Source of the DNA: an uncultured Pelagibacteraceae bacterium
Lineage (GTDB): Bacteria; Pseudomonadota; Alphaproteobacteria; Pelagibacterales; Pelagibacteraceae
Direction: 5' to 3'
DNA: 35,380 nucleotides
Assembly: GCA_902526115.1 (NCBI GenBank)
Contig: CABZJV010000009.1
Span: forward strand, 1 to 35,380
Positions 6,366 through 14,928 of the stretch are shown here, piece after piece. The stretch's first letter is position 1, and the number at the start of each line of letters is the position of its first letter. A program made the position numbers and the translations under genes. Below the pieces are notes generated by a model, which worked only from the letters and a program-made list of their open reading frames with translations, did no database searches and was not told the DNA's origin.

Positions 6366-7469
6366 ATGAAATTAGAACTCAATCAAAATAAAGTTTTTTT
6401 CAATAATGGCGAAGAAAGAAAAGAAATTCATCCTTTTTGGTTAAGAGAAAGAGTAGTTGGTGAAAAATTTTTAGATAAAGGAACTCAACAAAGACTATTC
6501 GATCCAACTTTTTTAAATGATGAAATCAGCATAGATAAAGCAATAATTAACAATAATTATTTAGAGTTAGATTTTAATGATGGTGTATCTACAAAATTAG
6601 ATATCAAAAATCTTGTCTTAGAATTCTATAATGATGACAAAGTCATAAAATCAATTAATAAAATTAAATGGGATAACTCTTTAACAAAATTAAAGAATTT
6701 CAAATATCATAATAATATTTTTGACAGTGAAGAAATGTATGATTTACTTATTTCTTTTTATGAATATGGATTTGTCATTATAAAAGAAGTTCCAAATACT
6801 GAGGATTTTATTATAAAATTTGCTAATTCAATCGGCAGTGTTAGAAGGACTAATTTTGGTGAATGTTTTAATGTTAAATCAAAACCAAACCCAAACGATC
6901 TAGCCTATACTTCCCTTGCTCTATCACCTCATACTGACAATCCTTATAGAAACCCTGTTCCCTGTATTCAACTTTTGCATTGTATCGAAAGTAATGTCAG
7001 TGGTGGTTTATCAACTTTAGTTGATGGGTATACGGTTACAGAAGATTTAAAAAAAGAAAGACCAGAATTTTATGAAATATTAACAAAAGTAAATGTTAAA
7101 TTTAAATTTATAGATAAAGATGTAGTTTTAGAAAACTGGTCTCCATTAATAGAACTAAACACTGATAAAAGTTTTAAACAAGTCAGATTTAGTCCTCGAT
7201 TGGATTACGTGCCCATAATAGATAAAAATAAATTAGATTTATATTACAAAGCCCGTAAAAAATTATCAGAAATGTATAACTCTGAAAAATATAGAATTGA
7301 GTTTAAACTAAACAATCAGGATTTAATAATGATGGATAACTATAGACTACTTCATGGAAGAACTGCTTACGAGGTAAATGAGGGAGAAAGATTTTTACAA
7401 GGTTGTTATATTGATTACGATAGTACAGAAGGTAAACTTAGACATTTAAAAAGAAAATTTAATCTTTAA
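6366..7469 (+). CDS. Gamma-butyrobetaine/trimethyllysine dioxygenase-like Fe(II)/2-oxoglutarate oxygenase
   Basis: The protein has 367 residues. The N-terminal 90 residues resemble the DUF971/GBBH_N domain (IHPFWLRERV, then QQRLFDP). The C-terminal TauD-like double-stranded beta-helix has the iron triad His189, Asp191 (in SPHTDNPYRNP) and His330 (LLHGR), and Arg342 (ERFLQGCY) to hold 2-oxoglutarate. Carnitine-pathway members hydroxylate gamma-butyrobetaine or trimethyllysine; related enzymes act on trimethylaminoethylphosphonate. The Cys cluster that binds zinc in the N-domain of human BBOX1 is absent. It stands alone on the + strand, diverging from hisN across 68 bases and overlapping azoR at the 3' end by 11 bases. 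A substrate with a quaternary amine is likely but unproven. Confidence 0.8.
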   Translation: MKLELNQNKVFFNNGEERKEIHPFWLRERVVGEKFLDKGTQQRLFDPTFLNDEISIDKAIINNNYLELDFNDGVSTKLDIKNLVLEFYNDDKVIKSINKIKWDNSLTKLKNFKYHNNIFDSEEMYDLLISFYEYGFVIIKEVPNTEDFIIKFANSIGSVRRTNFGECFNVKSKPNPNDLAYTSLALSPHTDNPYRNPVPCIQLLHCIESNVSGGLSTLVDGYTVTEDLKKERPEFYEILTKVNVKFKFIDKDVVLENWSPLIELNTDKSFKQVRFSPRLDYVPIIDKNKLDLYYKARKKLSEMYNSEKYRIEFKLNNQDLIMMDNYRLLHGRTAYEVNEGERFLQGCYIDYDSTEGKLRHLKRKFNL

Positions 7470-8046
7470 ATAAATTTTCAATTTGTGCCTCGGCATCTTT
7501 AATAGATTTCTCATAATCTAGAGCCATTTGATCGGCACTAATAACATCTACTTTTTCTATGCCAAAAAAGTTTAATATAAATTTCAACCAAGGTGTCAAA
7601 AAATCCTCGGAACTATTTAGTTTAGTACCTCCTGATGTAATAACTAAATAGGCTTGTTTGTTTTTTAATAATCCCTCTCTTCTTCCGTTAGGTTTAAATT
7701 TAAAAGTCTCTCCAATTCTGGCAGCCAAATCTGACCAAGCTTTTAAAGTTGCTGGTGGTCCATAATTATAAATTGGAGCTGAAATAATAATAATATCACT
7801 ATCTTTAAGTTCTTTGACTAGTTGATCAGACAGCTGAAACATTTTTTTATGGTGTTCTGTTTGATCTTTCTCCTCAATTTTCATTCCTGACTCTGTAAGT
7901 CCACTTACAAAAAGCATTTCTTTATCTAAATCTCTGTAAATAACCTCGTCTCCAGGCTTTTTAATTTTATCTAAAAGTTTTTTTGCTAACGCCCTTGAAG
8001 TTGATCCCTTTTTTCGAGCGCTTGAGTCTATCTGGTAGATTTTCAT
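7459..8046 (-). CDS. azoR: FMN-dependent NADH azoreductase-like flavoprotein
   Basis: The protein has 195 residues with a flavodoxin-like fold: D-S-S-A-R-K-K-G-S-T-S-R at the N-terminus binds the FMN phosphate, A-P-I-Y-N-Y-G-P-P-A-x-L-K-A-W-x-D forms the isoalloxazine loop (about 94-110), and S-G-G near residue 138 completes it. This is the AzoR/AcpD family, NAD(P)H:quinone or azo-compound reductases that protect against thiol and quinone stress. It is the last gene of the minus-strand run, nine bases after ccdA, with an AAGGTCAG Shine-Dalgarno. Its 3' end overlaps the convergent dioxygenase gene by 11 bases. Confidence 0.88.
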   Translation of the reverse strand: MKIYQIDSSARKKGSTSRALAKKLLDKIKKPGDEVIYRDLDKEMLFVSGLTESGMKIEEKDQTEHHKKMFQLSDQLVKELKDSDIIIISAPIYNYGPPATLKAWSDLAARIGETFKFKPNGRREGLLKNKQAYLVITSGGTKLNSSEDFLTPWLKFILNFFGIEKVDVISADQMALDYEKSIKDAEAQIENLFKD

Positions 8047-8055
8047 CTGACCTTT

Positions 8056-8763
8056 TTAACCGAAATTTTGCATAAAAGGAAAAACTTTAATTATATAAAA
8101 GCCAATCGCTTGTAATTGATTAGTTAAAATTAGAATACCAGTAACTAAAAGAGTTATTCCGCCAATTTTTGAGATTAAATTAATGTTTTTTCTAAAATTT
8201 TTAGAAAATAATAGAAACTTCTGAATTAAATAACCAGATAAAACAAAAGGAATAGCAAGACCTAATGAATAAAATATTAATAATATTATTGCTCTTGTCA
8301 AAGTTTCCTCAATTGAAGCTATTGCCAGTATAGAGCCTAAAATAGGTCCAATACAAGGTGTCCAGCCAAAACCAAAAGCAAGACCAATTATATAAGGAAA
8401 TAAAATATTTCTAGACTCTTTAGCATCAAATCTTTTTTCAAAATTTAAATATGAAATATTTATTATTCCAAGTAATTGAAATGAAAATATTATAATTATT
8501 ATTCCAGCAATAATTCTTAAAATTTCAGAATTTTGTAAAAGTGCTTGTCCCAAAAAAGATGCAGATGCACCCAATATTACAAAGACAGTTGAAAACCCCA
8601 AACAAAATAAAACTAAAGGAAAAAAGTTTGTTTTTTTTGACTCTAATATTTCTTGTAGTGATTGTCCTGATATATAAGAGACATATCCTGGTATCAAAGG
8701 TAGTACGCACGGGGATAAGAAACTTATAAGACCTGCGCCAAAAGCAATCAAATACTCAAACAT
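8056..8763 (-). CDS. ccdA: CcdA-type thiol:disulfide transmembrane electron carrier
   Basis: The protein has 235 residues with six hydrophobic segments. Two conserved Cys lie in membrane helices: Cys19 in F-L-S-P-C-V-L-P-L-I-P-G and a second near residue 137 in G-W-T-P-C-I-G-P. They form the redox pair that passes electrons from cytoplasmic thioredoxin to periplasmic partners for cytochrome c maturation. The short form without the DsbD periplasmic domains is CcdA. Its start codon abuts the ppc stop with no spacer. A periplasmic thioredoxin partner is not in the window; the cytochrome c' gene at 17568 is a possible beneficiary of its activity. Confidence 0.9.
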   Translation of the reverse strand: MFEYLIAFGAGLISFLSPCVLPLIPGYVSYISGQSLQEILESKKTNFFPLVLFCLGFSTVFVILGASASFLGQALLQNSEILRIIAGIIIIIFSFQLLGIINISYLNFEKRFDAKESRNILFPYIIGLAFGFGWTPCIGPILGSILAIASIEETLTRAIILLIFYSLGLAIPFVLSGYLIQKFLLFSKNFRKNINLISKIGGITLLVTGILILTNQLQAIGFYIIKVFPFMQNFG

Positions 8764-11448
8764 TTAACCTGTATTTTTCATTGCAGCTGATATACCAGCT
8801 ATTGAAGTCAAAAGAGCATCATTTAAATATTTTTTTTTATTTAATTTTTGTTTCTTTTTAAGTTTATATATTACTATTGGCTGAATAATATTTAATACTT
8901 CTGAATAAATACTTCTAACAACTACTAATGTTCTAAATTGTTTACGTGATAAAATTATTTCTTTTGAGGTAATTTTTTTATTAAGTTTTTTTATCGCATC
9001 AAATTGAAATCTTAACTTTTTACCAACTCTTTTTAATTTTTCATCAGCTAAAAATTCTTCATAAATTTTTGAAATTTCAGGGTCAGCTTTAGCAATGACC
9101 ATGTCTAATATATCTAGCATCGAATTAAAAAAGGGCCAATTTTTTTCCATGTCAAAAAGTGTTTTTCTAAATTTCTTTATATAAGAATATCTTAATGCTT
9201 CGGCACTACCTAGCCAAGCCGGTAACATTAATCGAATTTGTGTCCATGCAAATACCCAGGGTATAGCTCTTAAACTGTTAATATTATCAACATTTTTTCT
9301 TTTTGATGGCCTGGAACCAATAGATAATTTTCCAAGTGCTTTATGGGGTGTAACAATTTTAAAGTACTTAATAAATTCTGAACTTTGATTAATATTTTTT
9401 CTATAGGAGCTTTTTGAAATATCAGACATTTTTTCGATTAATGACCTCCAGTCACTTTTTGGGATTGGAGGTGGGTTAAGGGTTGCTTCAGTTACAGCAC
9501 CTATGTAACTACAAAGATTATATTCCGCAATTGGCTCGTATCCATATTTTTGTTGTATAACTTCACCTTGGTCAGTAATTCTTATTTTTCCATTTACTGA
9601 ATTTGGAGGTTGAGATCTCAACGTAGCTTGGATTGGTCCTCCTCCTCTTCCTGGTGAGCCTCCCCTGCCATGAAAAAAAGTAACATTTACTCCAAATTTT
9701 CTACCTAACTTAACTATTTCTTCTTGTGCCTTATATTGATGCCAACTCGCACAAATTTTTCCAGCATCTTTGCTAGAATCTGAATAACCTATCATTACCT
9801 CCTGATTGTTTTTAATTAATTTTCTATACCATTTTTGCGAAAATAAATTTAGCATTATTAGTTTTGCATTAATCAAATCATCCAATGTTTCAAATAAAGG
9901 AACAACTCTCAATCTATCTTTTATCCTTGCCTCTTTTTGTAAAAATGAAACTGTCAAAATATCAGATGCAGAGGTTGTCATTGAAATCACATATGCACCT
10001 AAACACTCAGGAGGTTCGTCAGCTAATATTTTAAAAGTTGACCAAACTTCATTATTTTCTTTGTTAGAAAACTTAAATTTATTTATAATATTTTTATTTG
10101 AAACTAATTTAGATTTTAGAAAATCAATTTTTTGATTTTCTGTAAAACTGTAATAATCTTTCCTGTATTTCTTTTTAATAAGTTCAGCTATTACTTGTCT
10201 ATGTCTCGATGACTCTTGTCTAATATCTAATCTTGCTAAATTCACTCCAAAACATTTTGCTCTTCTCATTAAATCAAGAAGTTCACCACTAGCAATATTT
10301 TCATTTTGATTTTGTTCTAATGACTCTCTTACAACTCTTAAGGGTTTTAAAATTTCTTCTTTTGAACTTAAAAGATTTTTTTTATTTAAAGTTTTTTTAT
10401 TAATCAAATACTGTTCAATAGATCTATGAGTTAATCTCATTTTATCTCTTAATGGTCTTAAAAAAACTCTATAGGGTTCAAAAGAATCTCCTACTTTGTA
10501 ACGTATTTTTTTTGAACATTTTTTCATTGAATAAGATCTTATAATTTTTGTTAAAGATTTTTCATAAAGTTTTGCAGCTTCCCATCTTGATAGTAAAATT
10601 ACTTCTTGAGTGACTTTTGATGTTACATTTGGATTACCATCTCTATCTCCACCCATCCATGATCCAAATTGAATTGGATTAAAATTTTTAGGTAATTCTT
10701 TATTCATATTTTTTAAAAATATAGAATTTAGTCTTCTGTAAACTTTTGGAATAGTGTCCCATAAACTATCTTCTATAATTGCTAACCCCCACCTCGCCTC
10801 ATCGTAAGGGGATGGCTTTGTTCTTTTTAGATCATCTGTGTTCCAAATAATTGTAAATTCATCACTTAGTTGTTTGTTAAGTCTCAATAACTTTGATGGA
10901 TGTGATTTGAAAAGATCTCTTTGTTCTAAAATTTCAATTATTTTATGATATTTTTGTATTAAGGTTCGTCTTTTTACTTCTGTTGGATGAGAGGTTAAAA
11001 CAATTCCAATATCTAAACTTTTTGCTAGATTATATATTTTACTACTTGAAATTTTTTTATTTTTAAAAAGTTGTTCAAAAATCTCTTCGATGAATATGTT
11101 GTGTTTTAAGTTTTTTTTCTTTGTTTCATACTCGTCTAGATTTCTAGAAGCATCAATCGACTCTGCTAAATTTATGAAATTTATAAAATGAGTGAATGCT
11201 CTTGTTAACCTTAAAGTATCTATTGGATTAGTGTTTTTTACTAATTTAATTAATTTATTGAATGAATTTTTGTTTTTGAGATTTATTTTATTAGCTTTTG
11301 ATAATTTTCTTACTTTTTCGACTAAATTAAAAAACCTTATTCCTTCTTGCTCTTTGATTACCTTGCCAAGAATATTTCCAAGATGACTAACGTCTTCTCT
11401 GAGTAATTTTGTTGGAATTCTATCATAATAAAGATCTCTTTTTTTCAT
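8764..11448 (-). CDS. ppc: Phosphoenolpyruvate carboxylase
   Basis: The protein has 894 residues, full length for bacterial PEP carboxylase. Key motifs are intact: the T-S-H-P-T-E-V-K-R-R loop with catalytic His154, G-G-D-R-D-G-N-P near residue 266, F-H-G-R-G-G-S-P-G-R-G-G-G-P near 615, and a C-terminal M-K-N-T-G resembling the family's Q-N-T-G end. The enzyme carboxylates PEP to oxaloacetate to refill the TCA cycle. It sits in a run of sugar-acid catabolic genes, its start overlaps the SMP-30 gene by 26 bases, and it abuts ccdA. I infer joint expression, so that pyruvate production from sugar acids is matched by anaplerosis. Confidence 0.97.
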   Translation of the reverse strand: MKKRDLYYDRIPTKLLREDVSHLGNILGKVIKEQEGIRFFNLVEKVRKLSKANKINLKNKNSFNKLIKLVKNTNPIDTLRLTRAFTHFINFINLAESIDASRNLDEYETKKKNLKHNIFIEEIFEQLFKNKKISSSKIYNLAKSLDIGIVLTSHPTEVKRRTLIQKYHKIIEILEQRDLFKSHPSKLLRLNKQLSDEFTIIWNTDDLKRTKPSPYDEARWGLAIIEDSLWDTIPKVYRRLNSIFLKNMNKELPKNFNPIQFGSWMGGDRDGNPNVTSKVTQEVILLSRWEAAKLYEKSLTKIIRSYSMKKCSKKIRYKVGDSFEPYRVFLRPLRDKMRLTHRSIEQYLINKKTLNKKNLLSSKEEILKPLRVVRESLEQNQNENIASGELLDLMRRAKCFGVNLARLDIRQESSRHRQVIAELIKKKYRKDYYSFTENQKIDFLKSKLVSNKNIINKFKFSNKENNEVWSTFKILADEPPECLGAYVISMTTSASDILTVSFLQKEARIKDRLRVVPLFETLDDLINAKLIMLNLFSQKWYRKLIKNNQEVMIGYSDSSKDAGKICASWHQYKAQEEIVKLGRKFGVNVTFFHGRGGSPGRGGGPIQATLRSQPPNSVNGKIRITDQGEVIQQKYGYEPIAEYNLCSYIGAVTEATLNPPPIPKSDWRSLIEKMSDISKSSYRKNINQSSEFIKYFKIVTPHKALGKLSIGSRPSKRKNVDNINSLRAIPWVFAWTQIRLMLPAWLGSAEALRYSYIKKFRKTLFDMEKNWPFFNSMLDILDMVIAKADPEISKIYEEFLADEKLKRVGKKLRFQFDAIKKLNKKITSKEIILSRKQFRTLVVVRSIYSEVLNIIQPIVIYKLKKKQKLNKKKYLNDALLTSIAGISAAMKNTG

Positions 11449-12331
11449 TTATAAAATTAAATTTTTTTTGTAAAAACCCTTTACAATTAGTTTTTACACT
11501 AAATAAAGATCCTGAGTATCTAAATTTTCGCATTTCTGCACTGTTAATACCTTTAGTAGCACTTGTCACAAAAAGTTCATTGTTATTTAGTCCACCAAAT
11601 GTGCAGTTTGTAATATTTTTAGCAGGAAATTTTATCTTGTGAATTAGCTTTGCTTTATTGTTAAATACCGAGATACAAGCTCCATGATAATGGGCTACCC
11701 ATAGATTTTTATTTCTATCTAAGGTCATACCATCTGGTACACCTTCTTTGTTAGAAAATGATTTAAAAATTTTTTTTGTTTTTATTTTATTTTTTTTATT
11801 TATAGCGATTTTATAAATTTTTTTTTTAGAACTATCTGTATGATAAAAATTGTATTGATCTATAAAAGCTGGTCCATTTGTAATTTGGTAATTTGTATCA
11901 ATTTTAGTTAACAACAATTTTTTATCTAATTTATATAAAGACCCTTTTTCAATCTTTCTCTCCAAGTTATCCATTGTACCAAACCACAAATTTCCAGCTG
12001 GATCTGTTTTGCCATCATTAATTCTATTCAGTTTTGTATTTGATTCAATTGGTATTGATTTTATAATTTTTTTTGTTTTGAGACTTTGAATTCTAATTTC
12101 TCCTTGTAATCCCAAAATAAATATATCTTTTTTAACATGTGCTACAAAACCAATTTCTTTATTTACTTTAATTATTTTTCTTTTTTTTGTTTTAATATTT
12201 AAAGAAAAAATTTTTTTTTTTTTAATATCGACAAAATATATTGTATTTAGTTCTTTTACCCACAGAGTCCCCTCACCTAAAGTACATTGTAAATTCCAAA
12301 GAACTATTGGTTTAGAAGTTTTTATTTTCAC
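11423..12331 (-). CDS. SMP-30/gluconolactonase/LRE-family lactonase
   Basis: The protein has 302 residues and a GTG start. It is a six-bladed propeller of the SMP-30 family: L-G-E-G-T-L-W with the metal ligand Glu20, R-I-N-D-G-K-T-D-P-A-G-N-L-W-F-G-T-M-D near 110, N-G-P-A near 160, and P-D-G-M-T-L-D near 200, which supply the usual Glu/Asn/Asn/Asp metal site. Members hydrolyse sugar-acid lactones such as L-arabinono-, L-fucono- or gluconolactone. Lysine content is high even for this genome, and the C-terminal part is close to the minimum length. It fits the second step of the oxidative sugar pathway encoded around it. Confidence 0.88.
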   Translation of the reverse strand: MKIKTSKPIVLWNLQCTLGEGTLWVKELNTIYFVDIKKKKIFSLNIKTKKRKIIKVNKEIGFVAHVKKDIFILGLQGEIRIQSLKTKKIIKSIPIESNTKLNRINDGKTDPAGNLWFGTMDNLERKIEKGSLYKLDKKLLLTKIDTNYQITNGPAFIDQYNFYHTDSSKKKIYKIAINKKNKIKTKKIFKSFSNKEGVPDGMTLDRNKNLWVAHYHGACISVFNNKAKLIHKIKFPAKNITNCTFGGLNNNELFVTSATKGINSAEMRKFRYSGSLFSVKTNCKGFLQKKFNFINEKKRSLL

Positions 12332-12337
12332 AAATAA

Positions 12338-13180
12338 TTAAAGTGCAACAACTTTTGAATTTTGTTCTCCCAAATTTTCTATTGATAACTTAAGAGTGTC
12401 ACCAGCTTTTAAAAACTGCTGTGGCTTCATACCCATACCAACTCCTGGGGGCGTTCCTGTAGTAATTATATCCCCTGGCTGTAACGACATAAACTTACTT
12501 AGATAAGAAACAATTACATTTACATTAAAAATCATTGTGTTTGTATTTCCAGTTTGCATCCTGTTACCGTTTACATCTAAACTCATTTTTAAATTATTAA
12601 CATCTTGTATTTCATCTGCAGTTACTAAATAAGGTCCTATTGGCCCGTAAGTATCGTGTGATTTACCCTTAACCCATTGGCCCATTTTTTCAATTTGCCA
12701 TTCTCTTTCACTAACATCATTCACTAAACAATATCCTAATATATGATCTTGAGACTGATCTTCTGATATATGCTTAGCTTCTTTTCCTATTACTAAACCA
12801 AGCTCTACTTCCCAGTCTAATTTTTTTGATCCTGATACTATTTGAATATCGTCATTTGGACCATTTATTGAACTTGTTGCTTTCATAAAAGTTATTGGTT
12901 CCGATGGTGCTTTAGCTCCTGTTTCTGCTGCATGATCCGAGAAATTAAGGCCTATGGCTATAAATTTACCCGGTTTACTTATGCAAGAACCAATTCTTTC
13001 TTTGGAATTTATTTCTGGTAGTGAGGTCAAATTAATATCTTTAAGTTTTGAAATTATCTCAAAGTTTAAATGTTCTGGATTTAAATCCTTGATATGTGTG
13101 CTTAAATCTCTAATTTTACCCTCAGCATCTAATGCTGCTGGTTTTTCATTTCCTCTTTGTCCTACTCTTAATAATTTCAT
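12338..13180 (-). CDS. Fumarylacetoacetate hydrolase family, probable 2,4-diketo-3-deoxy-sugar-acid hydrolase
   Basis: The protein has 280 residues in the FAH fold. The metal ligands are visible as E124 and E126 (D-W-E-V-E-L-G) and D155 (V-N-D-V-S-E-R-E-W), and the G-L-N-F-S-D-H-A motif lies at 77-84. The C-terminal G-D-I-I-T-T-G-T-P-P-G-V-G is typical. In L-fucose and L-rhamnose oxidation the FAH member splits a 2,4-diketo-3-deoxy acid into pyruvate plus lactate. A dehydratase, an SDR and a lactonase beside it support that job, though ureidoglycolate lyase or acylpyruvase activity cannot be ruled out. A strong AAGGAGG precedes the start. Confidence 0.87.
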   Translation of the reverse strand: MKLLRVGQRGNEKPAALDAEGKIRDLSTHIKDLNPEHLNFEIISKLKDINLTSLPEINSKERIGSCISKPGKFIAIGLNFSDHAAETGAKAPSEPITFMKATSSINGPNDDIQIVSGSKKLDWEVELGLVIGKEAKHISEDQSQDHILGYCLVNDVSEREWQIEKMGQWVKGKSHDTYGPIGPYLVTADEIQDVNNLKMSLDVNGNRMQTGNTNTMIFNVNVIVSYLSKFMSLQPGDIITTGTPPGVGMGMKPQQFLKAGDTLKLSIENLGEQNSKVVAL

Positions 13181-13195
13181 AATCCTCCTTAAATA

Positions 13196-13939
13196 TTAAA
13201 TTGAAATTCCACCATCAACAGAAAATGTTGTACCCGTTGTAAAAGTTGACTCATCACTTGCTAAATAAATAGCAATTGCAGCTATTTCTTCTGCAGTACC
13301 TAATCTTCCCATTGGTTGTCTTGCTATAAAATCTTTCTTGGCTTGAATGGGGTCTGGGCTTTGATTAACTCTTTCTTGCCAAGAAGGTGAAAAAACTGTG
13401 CCAGGCGCAATCGAGTTACATCTAATATTATTTTTAACAAAATCAGATGCGATTGACTTTGTTAAACCAATCACTGCTCCTTTTGTTGTTCCATAAACAA
13501 ATCTATTTGGAAAGCCTTTTAAGCTTGACGCACATGATGAAACATTAACTATACTTCCTTTATTTTGTTTAATCATAATAGGTAAAATCGCTTTAGACAT
13601 AAAATACATAGATTTTACATTAACAATATTAGAAAAATCCCAATCTTTTTCTTCACACTCGAGTATTGTACCATGATGAACAAAACCAACTGCATTAAAT
13701 AATACATCGACTTGATCTAAATTTTTTACAAATTCTAAGATTGAATTCTTATCAGTTGAATCTAATTTCTTTACTTCAATATCTGGATACTCTTTGTTTA
13801 AATCAGCTAAAGTCTTATCATTGATATCTGTCGCTATGACATTTGCACCTTCATTATGAAATGCAATTGCTGTTGCTTTTCCAATTCCTTGTCCCGCGGC
13901 TGTTACGATAATATTTTTATTTGCCAATCTTCCACTCAT
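13196..13939 (-). CDS. Short-chain dehydrogenase, probable 2-keto-3-deoxy-sugar-acid dehydrogenase
   Basis: The protein has 247 residues and is a classical SDR: cofactor loop A-A-G-Q-G-I-G at 14-20, N-A-V-G at 82-85, Ser134/135 in NVSSCAS, and catalytic Tyr149/Lys153 in V-Y-G-T-T-K. Asp38 after the second strand predicts NAD rather than NADP. The sequence resembles the branch with human DHRS6 and 2-keto-3-deoxy-L-fuconate dehydrogenase (R-C-N-S-I-A-P-G-T, G-R-L-G-T-A-E-E-I-A). Its start overlaps the upstream stop (ATGA). The neighbours favour the 2-keto-3-deoxy-sugar-acid role over 3-hydroxybutyrate dehydrogenase. Confidence 0.88.
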   Translation of the reverse strand: MSGRLANKNIIVTAAGQGIGKATAIAFHNEGANVIATDINDKTLADLNKEYPDIEVKKLDSTDKNSILEFVKNLDQVDVLFNAVGFVHHGTILECEEKDWDFSNIVNVKSMYFMSKAILPIMIKQNKGSIVNVSSCASSLKGFPNRFVYGTTKGAVIGLTKSIASDFVKNNIRCNSIAPGTVFSPSWQERVNQSPDPIQAKKDFIARQPMGRLGTAEEIAAIAIYLASDESTFTTGTTFSVDGGISI

Positions 13940-14805
13940 TTTTCGTTCATCCTTTCAATTTCTTTATACAACGAACTATGGTCATCATTTCCACAACCAT
14001 TTTCAACTAAGTTTTTATACATTTCTTTAACTAAATTTGAAATAGGTAAATGAGTATTAAAATTATTTGCACATTCTAGAATATTATTCATATCTTTTAA
14101 GTGTGTAGAAGTTTTTCCTTTAGGAGTGAAATCTTTATTTATCATTCTTTTTCCATGCGTTTGTAAAACTTTACTATCTGCCCAACCCCCTGATAAAGCA
14201 CTGATCATTTTGATAGGGTCAGCTCCAGCTTTTTCGCATAATGTAACCGCTTCAGCTACAGCACCTATTGTTAAACCAACTATAATTTGATTTGCTAGCT
14301 TGGAAACCTGTCCACTTCCAACAGGTCCGACTAAAGTGGGATTTCCCATAGTTTTAAGAAGATCTTTGACTTCATTAAATACATTTTGATCTCCTCCTAT
14401 CATAATTGCTAGAGTAGCTTCTTCAGCACCAATTGTTCCTCCTGATACAGGTGCATCCAAATAATTAATATCTTTCAACTTGAGACTATTCGCATGCTTT
14501 TTTGCAGTTATTGGTTTAACTGAACTCATATCTATTAAAATTTTTCCAGATTTTAAATTTTCAACAAAATTTTGATTATTCATCACTTCGTCCACAGCTT
14601 TATCATCAGTCAACATCGTTATAATTACATCACTATTATTAACAAGTTCACCCATTGATTTTGCAATTTCAGCCCCAAATTCTTTTAATAAATCTGCTTT
14701 ATTTGGAGATCTGTTAAAAGCTATCAGCTTATATCCAGATTTTAGTATATTTTTTGCCATTGGAAGACCCATTAAACCAATGCCTATAAATCCAATTTTT
14801 TTCAT
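13936..14805 (-). CDS. 3-hydroxyisobutyrate dehydrogenase / tartronate semialdehyde reductase family
   Basis: From ATG 14805 the protein has 289 residues; an in-frame TTG at 14823 adds only six unlikely residues before the MKKIGFIG strand. It has a Rossmann motif G-F-I-G-I-G-L-M-G at 5-13, the substrate motif D-A-P-V-S-G-G at 118-124, catalytic Lys169 in G-S-G-Q-V-S-K-L-A-N-Q, and a K-D-M-N-N-I-L segment near the end. The family reduces or oxidises beta-hydroxyacids such as tartronate semialdehyde, 3-hydroxyisobutyrate or L-threonate. It leads the minus-strand operon, opposite the IlvD/Edd gene across 123 bases. Its precise substrate in a sugar-acid cluster is not clear. Confidence 0.85.
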   Translation of the reverse strand: MKKIGFIGIGLMGLPMAKNILKSGYKLIAFNRSPNKADLLKEFGAEIAKSMGELVNNSDVIITMLTDDKAVDEVMNNQNFVENLKSGKILIDMSSVKPITAKKHANSLKLKDINYLDAPVSGGTIGAEEATLAIMIGGDQNVFNEVKDLLKTMGNPTLVGPVGSGQVSKLANQIIVGLTIGAVAEAVTLCEKAGADPIKMISALSGGWADSKVLQTHGKRMINKDFTPKGKTSTHLKDMNNILECANNFNTHLPISNLVKEMYKNLVENGCGNDDHSSLYKEIERMNEK

Positions 14806-14928
14806 ACTTATTATAAGGCTCAAAAAAATTAATTATCTAATATCGCCATTACTATTAAAATTTAAAACTGTTAGATTACAATCTATTTTATTATATAACT
14901 AATATTCTAAACAAACCAATATTTTTAA

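Noticed and set aside
9806..10135. 109-codon + strand frame inside ppc
   Set aside because: It is antisense to a strongly conserved region of PEP carboxylase and has no ribosome site or family resemblance.
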